NCBI GenBank assembly: GCA_038108875.1
Contig: JAYNII010000005.1
Span: 1-64,000 of the forward strand
Reading direction: 5' to 3'
DNA length: 64,000 nucleotides
Source: VMDH01 sp038108875
GTDB taxonomy: Bacteria; Pseudomonadota; Gammaproteobacteria; Magnimaribacterales; D2472
Both the position numbers and the translations under genes were made by a program. The number at the start of each line of letters is the position of its first letter. Within the stretch, counting starts at the first letter, position 1. The notes below the pieces were generated by a model. That model saw only the letters and a list, made by a program, of their open reading frames with translations, was not told the origin of the DNA and ran no database searches. Of the stretch, positions 12,379 through 22,802 are shown piece after piece.

Positions 12379-14472
12379 ATGCCAAGAGAAACTCCTTTAA
12401 ATAAATACAGAAATATAGGTATTTGTGCTCATGTTGATGCTGGCAAGACTACCACTACTGAAAGAGTTTTATTTTATACAGGCATATCTCATAAAATGGG
12501 TGAGGTTCATGATGGAGCGGCAACCATGGACTGGATGGAACAAGAACAAGAAAGAGGTATCACTATTACCTCTGCCGCAACCACCTGTTTCTGGAGTGGA
12601 ATGGAGAAACAATTCCCTCAACATAGAATAAATATTATTGATACTCCTGGCCACGTTGATTTTACTATCGAAGTTGAACGTTCTTTAAGAGTTCTTGATG
12701 GTGCCGTTGTAGTTTTCTGTGGAACCTCTGGTGTTGAGCCTCAATCAGAAACAGTGTGGCGTCAGGCTAATCGCTACAAAGTTCCAAGAATAGTATTTGT
12801 TAATAAGATGGATCGTGCTGGAGCTGATTTTTCTCGTGTAGTAAATCAAATAAAGGATAGATTGAGAGCAGAAGTTGTTCCTGTGCAATATAACATTGGC
12901 GCAGAAGAGGAGTTTAAAGGAATTGTCGATTTGATAAAGATGCAGGCCATCTATTGGAATGAACATGATCAAGGTTTAACTTTTGAATCTAAAGAAATAC
13001 CAGAAGCGATTCTTGCTACTTGCCAAAAACTTAGAGAGAGAATGGTAGAGTCTGCAGCAGAAGCAAATGAAGAGTTGATGGATAAATATCTTGAAGAAGG
13101 GGATTTATCAGCGGAAGATATCAAAAAGGGTATTCGTATTAGAACTATTTCTAATGAAATTGTCCCTGCGCTTTGTGGTTCAGCATTCAAAAACAAAGGA
13201 GTGCAAGCGGTATTGGATGCAGTCATTGATTTTTTACCAGCTCCTGATGAAGTTGAAGCCATCAAAGGAATTGTTCCTGGAAAAGAAGAGCAAACATCCC
13301 AAAGATCCTCCTCAGATGCAGAGCCATTTTCTGCTTTAGCTTTTAAAATTGCCACAGACCCTTATGTTGGAACACTAACTTTTATTCGGGTCTACTCTGG
13401 CGTAGTAAAGGTTGGTGACCAAGCCATAAACTCTACTCGTGATAAAAAAGAGAGAATTGGAAGAATGGTTCAAATGCATGCCAATAATAGAAATGAGATT
13501 AAAGAGATCAGGGCTGGCGATATTGCTGCTTGTATTGGTTTAAAAGATATTACAACAGGAGATACTTTGTGTGATCCTGCAAACCCAATTATTCTTGAAA
13601 AAATGGATTTTCCTGAACCTGTTATATCTGTTGCAGTTGAACCAAAATCAAAGGCTGATCAAGAAAAGATGTCTATTGCATTGGGTAAGTTAGCTCAAGA
13701 AGATCCTTCTTTTAGGGTATCTAGCGATGAAGAATCAGGACAAACAATCATTTCTGGTATGGGTGAACTTCATCTAGACGTTCTAGTTGATCGTATGAGA
13801 AGAGAGTTCTCAGTAGAAGCAAACATTGGTAAACCTCAAGTTGCTTATAGAGAAACAATCAAAGGAACCGTTGAAGTAGAGGGAAAATTTGTCAGACAGA
13901 GTGGTGGAAGAGGTCAGTATGGTCATGTTTGGCTTAAACTTGAGCCGCTTGGCCTAGATGATGAGTACGAATTTGTTGATGGAATTGTAGGTGGAGTTAT
14001 CCCAAAAGAGTACATTCCTGCTGTTAATAAAGGCATCCAAGAGCAGATGCGCAATGGAGTTATAGCTGGCTACCCATTACTTGCATTAAAAGCAACTTTA
14101 TTTGATGGTTCATACCATGATGTTGATTCAAGTGAAATGGCATTTAAAATTGCCGGCTCTATGGCTTTGAAAGAAGGCGCCCTCAAAGCCAAACCTGTAT
14201 TATTAGAACCCGTCATGAAGGTAGAAGTAGTTACTCCTGAAGATTTTATGGGAGATGTGGTAGGAGATTTAAATAGAAGAAGAGGCATTATCCAGGGTAT
14301 GGACGAAATCCCATCAGGTAAAGTTGTGCGAGCAGAAGTGCCTCTTGCTGAGATGTTTGGTTATGCAACCGATGTTCGCTCACAAACTCAAGGTAGAGCA
14401 AGTTTTTCTATGGAATTTACCAAATACGCAGAAGTCCCTAATAATATAGCCCAAGAGCTTAAAACTTCTTAG
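12379..14472 (+). CDS. fusA: Translation elongation factor G
   Basis: GTPase that drives ribosomal translocation and, with RRF, ribosome recycling. The protein is 697 residues. GTP-binding motifs are complete: AHVDAGKT at 17-24, DTPGH near 88-92 and NKMD near 142-145. The C-terminal domains contain [12 protein letters not shown] and the final [10 protein letters not shown] region. In most gammaproteobacteria tuf follows directly; here the next gene is rpsJ behind its own promoter. Confidence 0.99.
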   Translation: MPRETPLNKYRNIGICAHVDAGKTTTTERVLFYTGISHKMGEVHDGAATMDWMEQEQERGITITSAATTCFWSGMEKQFPQHRINIIDTPGHVDFTIEVERSLRVLDGAVVVFCGTSGVEPQSETVWRQANRYKVPRIVFVNKMDRAGADFSRVVNQIKDRLRAEVVPVQYNIGAEEEFKGIVDLIKMQAIYWNEHDQGLTFESKEIPEAILATCQKLRERMVESAAEANEELMDKYLEEGDLSAEDIKKGIRIRTISNEIVPALCGSAFKNKGVQAVLDAVIDFLPAPDEVEAIKGIVPGKEEQTSQRSSSDAEPFSALAFKIATDPYVGTLTFIRVYSGVVKVGDQAINSTRDKKERIGRMVQMHANNRNEIKEIRAGDIAACIGLKDITTGDTLCDPANPIILEKMDFPEPVISVAVEPKSKADQEKMSIALGKLAQEDPSFRVSSDEESGQTIISGMGELHLDVLVDRMRREFSVEANIGKPQVAYRETIKGTVEVEGKFVRQSGGRGQYGHVWLKLEPLGLDDEYEFVDGIVGGVIPKEYIPAVNKGIQEQMRNGVIAGYPLLALKATLFDGSYHDVDSSEMAFKIAGSMALKEGALKAKPVLLEPVMKVEVVTPEDFMGDVVGDLNRRRGIIQGMDEIPSGKVVRAEVPLAEMFGYATDVRSQTQGRASFSMEFTKYAEVPNNIAQELKTS

Positions 14473-14489
14473 ATTTAACCCTTTTTTTA

Positions 14490-14519
14490 TTGACATAAAC
14501 CGTTCTAGAAGAATAGAAT
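14490..14519 (+). promoter_or_regulatory. Sigma70-type promoter of the S10 operon
   Basis: A perfect TTGACA (14490-14495), an 18-base spacer and TAGAAT (14514-14519). It lies in the 85-base fusA-rpsJ gap where tuf is missing. The inferred leader is about 32 bases, far shorter than the structured L4-binding leader of the E. coli S10 operon. Confidence 0.8.
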
Positions 14520-14557
14520 ACGCAACCTTTTAATTATAGTAGTAAACAAGAAGAGAT

Positions 14558-14869
14558 ATGGCAAACCAGGCAATTAGAATTAGGCTTAAAGCTTTTGATT
14601 ATCGCCTGATTGATTCATCCACAAAAATGATTGTTGAAACCGCAAAAAAAACGGGCGCAGTTATCAAGGGACCGATTCCACTTCCTGTTAAAAATGAAAA
14701 AACTACAATATTGATTTCTCCGCACAAAGATAAGGATGCAAGAGATCAATATGAGATTAGGACATATAAGAGGTTATTGGACATTCTTAAACCTACCGAC
14801 AAAACGGTTGATGCTTTAATGAAGCTTGATCTTGCATCAGGTGTAGATGTCCAAATAAGTTTAAGTTAA
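14558..14869 (+). CDS. rpsJ: 30S ribosomal protein S10
   Basis: Protein of the 30S head that also binds NusB and NusG (NusE role). The 103-residue sequence has the normal length; the conserved [14 protein letters not shown] start and GPIPLPVK loop are present. An AAGAAGAGAT purine stretch precedes the ATG. It is the first gene of the S10 operon and is followed by a 49-base gap before rplC. Confidence 0.98.
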   Translation: MANQAIRIRLKAFDYRLIDSSTKMIVETAKKTGAVIKGPIPLPVKNEKTTILISPHKDKDARDQYEIRTYKRLLDILKPTDKTVDALMKLDLASGVDVQISLS

Positions 14870-14918
14870 TAACGCTTTAAGCGGCCATAGAGGGTTTGAG
14901 CCCCGTAAGGAGAATAAA

Positions 14919-15554
14919 TTGAGCATAGGCTTAATAGGTAAAAAAGCTGGCATGACCAGAATATTCCAAGAAGACGGAACATCAGTGCCAGTCTCTGTTA
15001 TCTCTGTCGCAGGAAATTTCGTTGCTTCTCATAAGACGGTTAAGAATGATGGCTATTCATCCGTCATCATTTCAAAGAATTTTTTCAAAAAAACCTCAAT
15101 TTCAAAATCACAAAATGAATTCTTTAAGAAGATAAATTTAGATCCAGGTCATTTGGAAGAGTTTAGAACAGAAAACCTTGATCAATTTCCTCAAGGTCAA
15201 CATCTAGATGTTAGTCTATTTGAAAATATTACTCACGTTGACGTAACCGGAACCTCCAAGGGTAAAGGCTATGCTGGCGTAATTAAAAGACATAACTTCA
15301 GAATGCAGGATGCCACTCATGGGAACTCTTTATCTCATAGGGCTCATGGATCGACTGGCCAATGTCAAACACCTGGCAGAGTGTGGAAAGGAAAAAAAAT
15401 GTCAGGTCAAATGGGAAATGTAAGAAAAACTGTTCAAAGTTTAGAGCTTATTAAAACTGATATTGAAAACAATTTACTTTTTGTCAAAGGCGCAGTCCCA
15501 GGTTCTACCGGATCTATCGTAAAAGTAATACCAGCAGTTAAGAAGGTGCAATAA
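14919..15554 (+). CDS. rplC: 50S ribosomal protein L3
   Basis: Primary 23S rRNA binding protein near the peptidyl-transferase centre. The 211-residue sequence contains the family motif FRMQDATHGNSLSHRAHGS, with the conserved Gln/His loop, near residue 128. The start is TTG at 14919 after AAGGAG at 14907-14912; it gives MSIGLIGKKAGMTRIF, which matches the family start. Confidence 0.97.
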   Translation: MSIGLIGKKAGMTRIFQEDGTSVPVSVISVAGNFVASHKTVKNDGYSSVIISKNFFKKTSISKSQNEFFKKINLDPGHLEEFRTENLDQFPQGQHLDVSLFENITHVDVTGTSKGKGYAGVIKRHNFRMQDATHGNSLSHRAHGSTGQCQTPGRVWKGKKMSGQMGNVRKTVQSLELIKTDIENNLLFVKGAVPGSTGSIVKVIPAVKKVQ

Positions 15555-16168
15555 TGCAACTAGTTGTACTTTCTCAAGATAGCGCAAAGCAAAATATTCA
15601 AATATCAGATGAAATATTCTCAAATGAGTTTAATTCTGACCTAGTTCACCAAGTTGTCACTTCTTATTTATCAGGAGCTAGGCAAGGAAGCCATAGTCAA
15701 AAAAATAGATCTGATGTAAGAGGTGGTGGTAAAAAGCCATTCAGACAAAAAGGAACAGGAAGAGCTAGAGCAGGAACAATTAGAAGTCCTTTATGGAGAG
15801 GTGGTGGTGTTGCTTTTGCATCTTCTCCTAGAGATTACTCAAAAAAAGTAAACAAAAAAATGTATAGAGCGGCTATAAGATCAATCTTATCTGAGCTTCT
15901 AAGACAAGAAAGACTTTTAGCAATTTCTACTCCTAAGTTTATAGAACCTAAAACAAAGCTAATGGCAAGTTATCTAAAGGATCTTCAATTAGAAAATGCA
16001 TTAATTATAGTTGATGAATTAGACACCAATCTCTATCTTTCAGCACGAAATATACCTAACTTAGATGTAGTGACTGTCAAAGAAATTAACCCAGTAATAC
16101 TCTTAAGATCTGAGAAAGTTGCTGTAACACCAGAAGCTTTTATATTAATCGAGGAGTGGATGAAATGA
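15554..16168 (+). CDS. rplD: 50S ribosomal protein L4
   Basis: Lines the nascent-peptide tunnel and in E. coli represses the S10 operon. The 204-residue protein has the conserved tunnel loop GGGKKPFRQKGTGRARAG and SPLWRGGGVAF region near 57-85. It overlaps rplC by one base and rplW by four. The short leader upstream of rpsJ gives no obvious target for L4 feedback. Confidence 0.98.
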   Translation: MQLVVLSQDSAKQNIQISDEIFSNEFNSDLVHQVVTSYLSGARQGSHSQKNRSDVRGGGKKPFRQKGTGRARAGTIRSPLWRGGGVAFASSPRDYSKKVNKKMYRAAIRSILSELLRQERLLAISTPKFIEPKTKLMASYLKDLQLENALIIVDELDTNLYLSARNIPNLDVVTVKEINPVILLRSEKVAVTPEAFILIEEWMK

Positions 16169-16461
16169 ATCGCGAAAGACTCCTTAGCATCATTAAAGCA
16201 CCCCTAGTCACAGAAAAAAGTAGCATGCTAGCTTCTAAACTAAATCAGGTTGTATTTAAGGTTAGCTTGGATGCAAATAAAACTGAAATCAAGAAAGCAG
16301 TCGAATCATTATTTGATGTAAAAGTTGCAGCTGTAACAACAGCTATTTCTAAGGGAAAGACAAAACGCAATAAGTTCGGTAAGTACAAGAGATCTGACTA
16401 TAAAAAAGCAATAGTTGCTTTGGAAGAAGGATCTAAAATCCAGTTTGAGGGCATTAACTGA
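16165..16461 (+). CDS. rplW: 50S ribosomal protein L23
   Basis: Protein at the tunnel exit that docks trigger factor and SRP. About 98 residues. I chose ATG at 16165: it makes a typical ATGA overlap with the rplD stop and has GAGGAG at 16151-16156, eight bases upstream. It yields [19 protein letters not shown], which matches the family start. An in-frame GTG at 16156 would add only three residues. Confidence 0.95.
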   Translation: MNRERLLSIIKAPLVTEKSSMLASKLNQVVFKVSLDANKTEIKKAVESLFDVKVAAVTTAISKGKTKRNKFGKYKRSDYKKAIVALEEGSKIQFEGIN

Positions 16462-17285
16462 TGGCAGTCATAAAAGCAAAACCCACTAGTCCTGGAAGAA
16501 GGTTTGTTACCTCGATCAAGTCTGACCTTCATAAAGGAAAACCTCTAAAAGCCTTAATAGAAAAGAAATCTAAAACTGGGGGTAGAAATAATCATGGTCG
16601 AATTACAGTTCGACATCAAGGTGGCGGCCATAAACAATTTTATAGGATCATTGATTTTAAAAGAAATAAACTTGATGTTCACGGAACTGTAGAAAGGCTT
16701 GAGTATGATCCAAATAGAACTGCTCATATTGCTTTAATTAAATACGCTGATGGAGAAAGGAGATACATACTAGCTCCTTCAAAAATAAAAGTTGGTGACA
16801 GCATATTGTCCGCAGAAAAAACAGAGATTAATCCAGGTAATGCTATGCGGCTTGAGTTTATTCCGCTTGGTACAAATGTTCACTGTGTTGAGATGAAACC
16901 TGGAAAAGGTGCTCAGCTTGCTAGAAGCGCAGGCACTTCTGCAAGAGTAGTTGCTAAGGAAGGAATTTATACAACTCTAAGACTTCAATCTGGAGAAATG
17001 AGAAAGATCCTTTCTGCATGTATGGCAACAATTGGCGTAGTTTCTAATCCAGAAAATAATCTTAGATCTCTAGGAAAAGCTGGCGCAAAGCGATGGAGAG
17101 GAGTTCGTCCAACAGTTAGAGGAGTTGCAATGAACCCAATTGACCATCCTCATGGAGGTGGTGAAGGCAAAACATCAGGAGGAAGACATCCTGTTTCTCC
17201 TTGGGGAACGCCAACAAAAGGATATAAAACTAGAAAAAGCACCAGATCAAACAATTTAATTGTTAGAAGAAGAGGTAAGAAATAA
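16461..17285 (+). CDS. rplB: 50S ribosomal protein L2
   Basis: Universal rRNA-binding protein needed for subunit association and peptidyl transfer. The 274 residues match the family length. [16 protein letters not shown] is seen near the N terminus and the C-terminal [14 protein letters not shown] segment carries the functionally important histidine region. It overlaps rplW and rpsS by one base each. Confidence 0.98.
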   Translation: MAVIKAKPTSPGRRFVTSIKSDLHKGKPLKALIEKKSKTGGRNNHGRITVRHQGGGHKQFYRIIDFKRNKLDVHGTVERLEYDPNRTAHIALIKYADGERRYILAPSKIKVGDSILSAEKTEINPGNAMRLEFIPLGTNVHCVEMKPGKGAQLARSAGTSARVVAKEGIYTTLRLQSGEMRKILSACMATIGVVSNPENNLRSLGKAGAKRWRGVRPTVRGVAMNPIDHPHGGGEGKTSGGRHPVSPWGTPTKGYKTRKSTRSNNLIVRRRGKK

Positions 17286-17557
17286 TGCCAAGATCCTTAA
17301 AGAAAGGTCCATTTGTTGATCTATCACTTCAAAAGAAAGTAGATCAGGCAATATCTGAGAATAGTAAGAAACCTATCAAGACATGGTCTAGAAGATCAAT
17401 GATAACTCCAGTTATGGTTGGTTTAACTATTGCAGTTCACAATGGAAGACAGCATGTTCCTGTTTTTGTTAATGAAGATATGGTTGGCCATAAATTAGGA
17501 GAATTTGCATTAACTAGGACTTTCAAAATGCATTCTGGGGATAGGAAAGCAAAATGA
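17285..17557 (+). CDS. rpsS: 30S ribosomal protein S19
   Basis: Small head protein that contacts S13 and the A-site tRNA. The 90 residues contain the signature [15 protein letters not shown] and the C-terminal [18 protein letters not shown] segment, close to the E. coli sequence. The gene overlaps rplB by one base and rplV by four. Confidence 0.98.
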   Translation: MPRSLKKGPFVDLSLQKKVDQAISENSKKPIKTWSRRSMITPVMVGLTIAVHNGRQHVPVFVNEDMVGHKLGEFALTRTFKMHSGDRKAK

Positions 17558-17895
17558 TAAACACTAGAGCATATCTTAAGTCTATAAGGCTTTCCCCCAT
17601 TAAAGCAGGATTGGTTGCAAATGCTGTAAGAGGCAAACATGTTCAAGAAGCTCTTGATTTTCTTACTTTTAGCAAGAAAAAGGCTTCTGCGGTTGTTAAA
17701 AAACTACTTGAGTCAGCAATTGCCAATGCTGAGCATAATGACAAAGCAAACATAGATTCTCTGTTTGTAAAGTCTATTATCGTTAATCAAGGAATGCGCT
17801 TAAAAAGAATGAAACCTAGAGCGAGAGGAAGAGCAGACAGAATTATAAAGCCAACATGTCATATTGAAATTATGTTAGAAGGCAAGGAGCAGTAA
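17554..17895 (+). CDS. rplV: 50S ribosomal protein L22
   Basis: Tunnel-wall protein whose beta-hairpin lies beside L4. The 113 residues include the family motif [15 protein letters not shown] (here [16 protein letters not shown]) near residue 88. ATG at 17554 overlaps the rpsS stop as ATGATAA. Three bases separate it from rpsC. Confidence 0.98.
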   Translation: MINTRAYLKSIRLSPIKAGLVANAVRGKHVQEALDFLTFSKKKASAVVKKLLESAIANAEHNDKANIDSLFVKSIIVNQGMRLKRMKPRARGRADRIIKPTCHIEIMLEGKEQ

Positions 17896-17898
17896 ATC

Positions 17899-18549
17899 AT
17901 GGGTCAAAAAGTTAGCCCAACAGGAATGAGACTTGGTGTTATAAGAAAGCATAACGCTAACTGGTATGCTCAAGGAAAAGCATATAAAGATAATGTTGTT
18001 CATGATCTCCAAGTTAGAGAATTTCTAAAGACAAAATTAAGATTTTCATCTGTAGGTAATATTGATTTAGAAAGATCTACTAAAGGCTATATTGTTAGCA
18101 TTTTCACCTCTAGACCTGGAGTGATTATCGGTAAAAAGGGAGAAGAAATTGAACAAATTAAACAAGCAATTCAAAAAATTGTTGGTCAACCTACTCAAGT
18201 AAATATCAAAGAAATTAAAAAACCTGATCTTGATGCAACAATCCTGGCAGAAGGTATTGCTCAACAATTAGAAAGAAGAGTCCAATTTAGAAGAGCTATG
18301 AAAAGAGCTGTTCAGAGTGCGCTTAGGCAAGGTGCAAAGGGTGTAAGAACTGAAGTCTCCGGTAGACTAGGTGGTGCTGAAATTGCGAGAACTGAGTGGT
18401 ATAGAGAAGGAAGAGTTCCTCTACATACCTTTAGAGCTGATATAGATTATGGAACAGCAGAAGCTCTCACCACATATGGAATTATTGGGGTCAAAGTATG
18501 GGTCTTTAAAGGAGAAATTCTTGAAGATCCATTTAAAACTGAGGATTAA
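17899..18549 (+). CDS. rpsC: 30S ribosomal protein S3
   Basis: Protein at the mRNA entry channel with helicase function in the 30S head. The 216-residue protein has a KH domain ([15 protein letters not shown] around 73-88) and the C-terminal [20 protein letters not shown] segment. It is shorter than the 233-residue E. coli protein at the C terminus, which is common in this family. Confidence 0.98.
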   Translation: MGQKVSPTGMRLGVIRKHNANWYAQGKAYKDNVVHDLQVREFLKTKLRFSSVGNIDLERSTKGYIVSIFTSRPGVIIGKKGEEIEQIKQAIQKIVGQPTQVNIKEIKKPDLDATILAEGIAQQLERRVQFRRAMKRAVQSALRQGAKGVRTEVSGRLGGAEIARTEWYREGRVPLHTFRADIDYGTAEALTTYGIIGVKVWVFKGEILEDPFKTED

Positions 18550-18560
18550 GTTTAATTATT

Positions 18561-18971
18561 ATGTTGCAACCCAGACAAACAAAATTTAGAAAAATGCATA
18601 AGGGCAGAAACCGTGGTTTAGCCCAGAATGGCAATCAAGTATCTTTTGGTGAATTTGGTATGAAGGCCTCAACAAGAGGAAGAATCACAGCAAGACAAAT
18701 TGAATCCGCTAGACGTGCTATGACAAGGTATATAAAAAGAGGCGGAAAAATTTGGATTAGATTATTTCCCGATAAACCAATTTCAAAAAAACCTTTAGAG
18801 GTAAGAATGGGTAAAGGAAAGGGTAATGTTGAATATTGGGTAAGCTTAGTTCAACCAGGAAAAATGCTTTATGAGATGTCCGGCGTTACCGAAGAAATTG
18901 CTAGAGAAGCATTTAGATTGGCAGCTGCAAAGTTACCAGTTAAAACAACTTTTGTTAAAAAGGCAGTCTGA
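18561..18971 (+). CDS. rplP: 50S ribosomal protein L16
   Basis: Protein near the A site and the base of the L7/L12 stalk. The 136 residues begin [19 protein letters not shown] and include [13 protein letters not shown] and [12 protein letters not shown], all as in E. coli. The arginine in the central loop hydroxylated by RoxA in other bacteria lies in a conserved context. It is two bases before rpmC. Confidence 0.98.
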   Translation: MLQPRQTKFRKMHKGRNRGLAQNGNQVSFGEFGMKASTRGRITARQIESARRAMTRYIKRGGKIWIRLFPDKPISKKPLEVRMGKGKGNVEYWVSLVQPGKMLYEMSGVTEEIAREAFRLAAAKLPVKTTFVKKAV

Positions 18972-18973
18972 TT

Positions 18974-19180
18974 ATGGCAAAGAAAAGTGAAAGTTTTTTT
19001 AAATCTCTAGAGGGTAAGTCTTCAAAAGAATTAGAACAAATGATTTTGGAAAATAGAGAAGAGCAATTCCAAAATAATATGAAGCATAAGACCGGGCAAT
19101 TAGAAAAATCCCATGTGCTTCGTGAAACAAAAAAGAAAATTGCTCAAATTAAAACTGCATTAGCAGGATTAAAAGGCTGA
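18974..19180 (+). CDS. rpmC: 50S ribosomal protein L29
   Basis: Two-helix protein beside L23 at the tunnel exit. The 68-residue protein is basic and helical, with the L29 core [20 protein letters not shown] near residues 20-39 and the late [12 protein letters not shown] segment. It is slightly longer at the N terminus than the 63-residue E. coli form. Its place between rplP and rpsQ confirms the assignment. Confidence 0.96.
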   Translation: MAKKSESFFKSLEGKSSKELEQMILENREEQFQNNMKHKTGQLEKSHVLRETKKKIAQIKTALAGLKG

Positions 19181-19184
19181 AAAT

Positions 19185-19469
19185 ATGAAATCAAACGCAA
19201 GAGTTTTATCTGGAGTAGTAGTTAGCGACAAAGCTGATAAAACGATTACAGTCAAAATAGAGAGAACGGTTAAACATCCAAAGTATGGAAAAGTGATCAA
19301 ACGCTCAACCAAGGTGCATGCTCATGATGAGAACAATAGCGCTAAGGTTGGTGATTTTGTGAGTATTCAAGAATGTAGACCCATCTCAAAATTAAAATCT
19401 TTTGTATTAATCAATCCAGAAAATATTTCAATAGGATCTGATACTGAGCTTGCTGGAGAAGAATCATGA
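19185..19469 (+). CDS. rpsQ: 30S ribosomal protein S17
   Basis: Early-assembly OB-fold protein of the 30S body. The 94 residues show [22 protein letters not shown] at the start (motif core SDKADKTI), then KVHAHDE and the [10 protein letters not shown] end. It overlaps rplN by four bases (ATGA), marking the join between the S10 and spc gene sets with no separate promoter visible. Confidence 0.97.
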   Translation: MKSNARVLSGVVVSDKADKTITVKIERTVKHPKYGKVIKRSTKVHAHDENNSAKVGDFVSIQECRPISKLKSFVLINPENISIGSDTELAGEES

Positions 19470-19834
19470 TTCAAATGCAATCAATTCTAAATATTGCAGA
19501 TAATAGTGGCGCAAGATCTGTTATGTGCATAAAAGTATTAGGCGGGTCAAAGAGAAGATATGCAAATATAGGGGACATCATTAAAGTTGCCGTAAAAGAA
19601 GCTATTCCTCAAGGTAAGGTTAAAAAAGGGCAGGTGCTTAATGCCTTAATCGTTCGCTCAAAAAAAGGAGTCAGAAGACGAGATGGCTCATTAATCAAGT
19701 TTGATGAGAACGCAGCGGTTTTATTGAATGCTTCCAAGGCTCCAATAGGAACAAGGATTTTTGGTCCAGTAACTCGTGAATTAAGAACCGGTAGTCATAT
19801 GAAGATATTGTCATTAGCCCCAGAGGTGCTCTAA
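19466..19834 (+). CDS. rplN: 50S ribosomal protein L14
   Basis: Subunit-interface protein. The 122 residues match the family exactly in length, with [20 protein letters not shown] at the N terminus and FGPVTRELR and LAPEVL at the end. In E. coli this gene begins the spc operon with its own promoter; here it overlaps rpsQ, so it is cotranscribed with the S10 genes. Confidence 0.98.
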   Translation: MIQMQSILNIADNSGARSVMCIKVLGGSKRRYANIGDIIKVAVKEAIPQGKVKKGQVLNALIVRSKKGVRRRDGSLIKFDENAAVLLNASKAPIGTRIFGPVTRELRTGSHMKILSLAPEVL

Positions 19835-19836
19835 TT

Positions 19837-20163
19837 ATGTCAACTTTGCATACTAAAACTAAACTAAAAACCGGTGATGAAGTAGTTGTAATTGCTGGTA
19901 GGGATGTTGGTAAAAGAGGGACTATTCAAAAGATTTTAAAGAATAATCGAGCTCTTGTTACAGGTGTAAATATTGTTAAGAAACATACCAAACCTAATCC
20001 TCAGGCTGGTATTACTGGAGGGATAGTTGAGCAAGAATCTTCCATCGATTTATCTAATATTGCCATTTGGAATCCTAACAAGAAAAAATCGGATAGAGTG
20101 GGATTTTCACTAAATGGTAAAGAAAAGATAAGAATATTTAAATCAGACAAAGTAAAAATTTAA
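19837..20163 (+). CDS. rplX: 50S ribosomal protein L24
   Basis: Assembly-initiator protein of the 50S subunit with a KOW motif. The 108 residues contain [20 protein letters not shown] near 12-31 and the central [11 protein letters not shown] loop. It lies two bases after rplN and one base before rplE. In E. coli S8 represses translation at the rplX-rplE join; the one-base gap here gives no room for a separate site. Confidence 0.98.
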   Translation: MSTLHTKTKLKTGDEVVVIAGRDVGKRGTIQKILKNNRALVTGVNIVKKHTKPNPQAGITGGIVEQESSIDLSNIAIWNPNKKKSDRVGFSLNGKEKIRIFKSDKVKI

Positions 20164-20164
20164 T

Positions 20165-20701
20165 ATGAACCTAAGACAAAGATTTAAAAAAGAAATGGTC
20201 CCTGTAATCCAAGAAAGGCTTGGCTTATCAAACGTCAATGCTGTACCTAAGGTAACCAAGGTCGTTATTAATATGGGAGTTGGAGAGGCTGTTAACGACA
20301 AGAAGCATTTAGAGTCAGCAGTCAAAGACTTAGCTGCAATTACTGGTCAAAAACCAGTAGTTACTAAAGCAAGGAAATCCGTTGCTAGTTTCAAGATTAG
20401 AGACGGATGGCCAATCGGATGTAAAGTGACTCTGAGAGGCGACAGGATGTATGACTTTATAGAAAGATTAGTAACCATTGCTATTCCAAGAGAGAGAGAT
20501 TTTAGAGGATTAAACCCTAAATCATTTGATGAACAGGGTAATTACAGCATGGGTATCAAAGAACAGATTATTTTCCCTGAAATTAATTACGACAACATCG
20601 ACAAGATGAGGGGTATGGATATCTGCATCAATACCTCAGCAAATAATAAAAAGGATGCAAAGGTCTTACTCGAAGTCCTTGAATTTCCATTTAAGAGTTA
20701 A
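20165..20701 (+). CDS. rplE: 50S ribosomal protein L5
   Basis: 5S rRNA-binding protein of the central protuberance. The 178-residue length and motifs fit the family: [16 protein letters not shown] near 26-41, [19 protein letters not shown] and the late [11 protein letters not shown]. The start is ATG one base after rplX; three bases separate the stop from rpsN. Confidence 0.98.
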   Translation: MNLRQRFKKEMVPVIQERLGLSNVNAVPKVTKVVINMGVGEAVNDKKHLESAVKDLAAITGQKPVVTKARKSVASFKIRDGWPIGCKVTLRGDRMYDFIERLVTIAIPRERDFRGLNPKSFDEQGNYSMGIKEQIIFPEINYDNIDKMRGMDICINTSANNKKDAKVLLEVLEFPFKS

Positions 20702-20704
20702 GTT

Positions 20705-21010
20705 ATGACAAGAAAATCTATTATCGCAAGAGAGAATAAAAGAGCTAAAACGGTAGCTAAATTTGCTGCCAAAAGAGCTGAGCTTAAAAATAGGTACCTA
20801 GATCCTAGTTTAAGTTATGAGGAACGTATGGCTGCTTTTACAGAAATTCAAAAACTGCCTAGAAATGCTAGCCCAGCTAGACAAACTAGAAGATGTTCCA
20901 TGACTGGAAGACCTCATGCAGTTTATAGAAAATTTGGTATTAGTAGAATAAAACTCCGGGAATCTGCGATGCGTGGAGAAATTCCTGGTTTAGTCAAATC
21001 TAGTTGGTAA
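20705..21010 (+). CDS. rpsN: 30S ribosomal protein S14 (zinc-free type)
   Basis: Head protein of the 30S subunit. At 101 residues it is the long form lacking the CxxC...CxxC zinc ribbon, as in E. coli. Signature [19 protein letters not shown] appears near 69-87 and [10 protein letters not shown] near 93. The long form is the usual spc-operon version in gammaproteobacteria. Confidence 0.98.
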   Translation: MTRKSIIARENKRAKTVAKFAAKRAELKNRYLDPSLSYEERMAAFTEIQKLPRNASPARQTRRCSMTGRPHAVYRKFGISRIKLRESAMRGEIPGLVKSSW

Positions 21011-21016
21011 GAAATT

Positions 21017-21412
21017 ATGAGTTATCAAGATCCCATTTCAGACTGTTTAACAAGAATTAGGAACGGTCTCTCTCGAGGCAAAAAATCCATTAATTCTCCT
21101 TTCTCGAAGCTTCGATTTGAGCTTGTTACCTTATTGGTTAATGAAGGATATTTGAAATCTGTTGAACGTAAAAGTGAGCTAGGTAAGAATTTCATTCAAA
21201 TTACATTAAAGTATAACAATTCAACTCCTGCTATTCGTGAACTTAAAAGGGTTAGTAAACCAAGTCTAAGGCGATATTCAGGTGCGAATGCTTTGCAAGC
21301 AGTTAAAAATGGTTTAGGTGTTTATGTCTTATCTACTAGCCAAGGTTTGATGACTGATAAACAAGCAAAATCAAAAAATATTGGCGGCGAAATTCTCTGC
21401 GAGGTTTTTTAA
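21017..21412 (+). CDS. rpsH: 30S ribosomal protein S8
   Basis: Primary 16S rRNA binder and, in E. coli, repressor of the spc operon. The 131 residues start MSYQDPISDCLTRIRNG and end with LSTSQGLMTDKQAKSKNIGGEILCEVF segments typical of S8 (key end motif GGEILCEVF). The gene lies between rpsN and rplF with gaps of six and three bases. Confidence 0.98.
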   Translation: MSYQDPISDCLTRIRNGLSRGKKSINSPFSKLRFELVTLLVNEGYLKSVERKSELGKNFIQITLKYNNSTPAIRELKRVSKPSLRRYSGANALQAVKNGLGVYVLSTSQGLMTDKQAKSKNIGGEILCEVF

Positions 21413-21415
21413 TTC

Positions 21416-21958
21416 ATGTCTAGAGTAGCTAAAAATCCAATCAACATACCTCAGGGCGTAACTGTTTCTTTTCAAGACCGTTTAATAAAGGTTGATGGTT
21501 CTAAGGGCAAACTTGAATTTTTAATTCCTAACACAGTTAGCGTTAATCAAGTTGAACAAGATCTTACAATCTCCTATGACGAAAATTCTAAAGAATCAAA
21601 TGCACTTGCAGGAACGACAAGAGCACTGATTAATAACATGCTGATAGGAGTATCCCAGGGATTTGAAAAAAAATTAGAATTAAGGGGCGTTGGCTACAGA
21701 GCCAAAGCTTCTGGAAAATCAGTTGAGCTTACTTTAGGATTCTCACATCCAGTTATTTATAACCTTCCTAATGAAGTTGAAGTTGAAATACCAACTCAAA
21801 CAGAAATTATACTTAGAAGCTTTAATAAACAAATTTTAGGTCAAGTAGCTGCAGAGATAAGAAATTATAGACGACCTGAGCCATACAAAGGAAAAGGTGT
21901 GAGGTACGCAACTGAGTTCGTCAAGAGAAAAGAAGCTAAGAAGTCTGGAGGGAAATAA
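21416..21958 (+). CDS. rplF: 50S ribosomal protein L6
   Basis: Two-domain protein near the factor-binding site. The 180 residues contain LRGVGYRAKASGKSVELTLGFSH around 92-114 (core GVGYRA) and the C-terminal RPEPYKGKGVRYATEFVKRKEAKK family signature (core PEPYKGKG). One base separates its stop from the TTG start of rplR. Confidence 0.98.
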   Translation: MSRVAKNPINIPQGVTVSFQDRLIKVDGSKGKLEFLIPNTVSVNQVEQDLTISYDENSKESNALAGTTRALINNMLIGVSQGFEKKLELRGVGYRAKASGKSVELTLGFSHPVIYNLPNEVEVEIPTQTEIILRSFNKQILGQVAAEIRNYRRPEPYKGKGVRYATEFVKRKEAKKSGGK

Positions 21959-21959
21959 A

Positions 21960-22304
21960 TTGAATATAAGTGATTCAAGAATAAGAAGAGCAGCTAAAAC
22001 TAGAAAGAAAATAGCAGAACAATCCAAACCAAGGCTAACGCTTTTTAAATCCTCAAAAAATATTTATGCACAACTTTTTGATGCAAGAGGCACTCAAGTT
22101 ATTGCTTCTGCTTCAACAAATGAAAAAGAGATAAAGTCAGACCACAGTAATATTGAGTCAGCAAAAGAAGTTGGAAAACGGCTAGCTGAAAGAGCGATAT
22201 CAGCTGGAGTTACTTCTGTTGTATTTGACAGATCAGGATACAGATATCACGGTAAGGTTAAAGCCCTTGCTGAATCTGCAAGAGAAGCAGGATTGGAGTT
22301 TTAA
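21960..22304 (+). CDS. rplR: 50S ribosomal protein L18
   Basis: 5S rRNA-binding protein. The 114 residues have the basic N-terminal helix RIRRAAKTRKKI, the LTLFKSSKNIYAQL strand and VVFDRSGYRYHGKVKALAE near the end. The start is TTG at 21960, preceded by GGAGGG; no in-frame ATG is available near the N terminus, so TTG is needed for the family length. Confidence 0.96.
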   Translation: MNISDSRIRRAAKTRKKIAEQSKPRLTLFKSSKNIYAQLFDARGTQVIASASTNEKEIKSDHSNIESAKEVGKRLAERAISAGVTSVVFDRSGYRYHGKVKALAESAREAGLEF

Positions 22305-22802
22305 ATGAGTGAAGCAGTCAACTTACAGCAAGACGTTCTAGTAGAAAAGCTAGTTCAGGTAAATCGAGTTGCCAAGGTAGTTAAAGGTGGAAGAATTTTT
22401 GGATTTACTGCTCTAACTGTAGTTGGTGATGGAAAAGGAAGAGTAGGATTTGGTCGCGGTAAGGCAAAAGAGGTGCCAATTGCGATTCAAAAAGCTATGG
22501 AAAATGCTCGCAGAAACATGATTGATGTAAGCTTAAATGGAAATACTATTTGGTATCCAGTAACTGCAAAACATGGTTCAGCGAATGTTTATATGCAGCC
22601 TGCTGCGGAGGGAACAGGTATTATTGCCGGTGGAGCAATGAGGGCAGTTTTGGAACTGGTTGGTGTCCAAAATGTTCTAGCTAAATGTTATGGATCTACT
22701 AATCCCGTGAATGTTGTTAGAGCTACCGTAAACGCATTAAAGTCAATCGAATCACCTATGGATGTTGCTAACAGACGTGGTAAGAAGTTACAGGAAATCT
22801 AA
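22305..22802 (+). CDS. rpsE: 30S ribosomal protein S5
   Basis: MRNA-entry and fidelity protein of the 30S body. The 165 residues contain [26 protein letters not shown] (core KVVKGGRIF) and [14 protein letters not shown] near residue 45-60, and a C-terminal [11 protein letters not shown]. Start and stop directly abut rplR and overlap rpmD by one base. Confidence 0.98.
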   Translation: MSEAVNLQQDVLVEKLVQVNRVAKVVKGGRIFGFTALTVVGDGKGRVGFGRGKAKEVPIAIQKAMENARRNMIDVSLNGNTIWYPVTAKHGSANVYMQPAAEGTGIIAGGAMRAVLELVGVQNVLAKCYGSTNPVNVVRATVNALKSIESPMDVANRRGKKLQEI

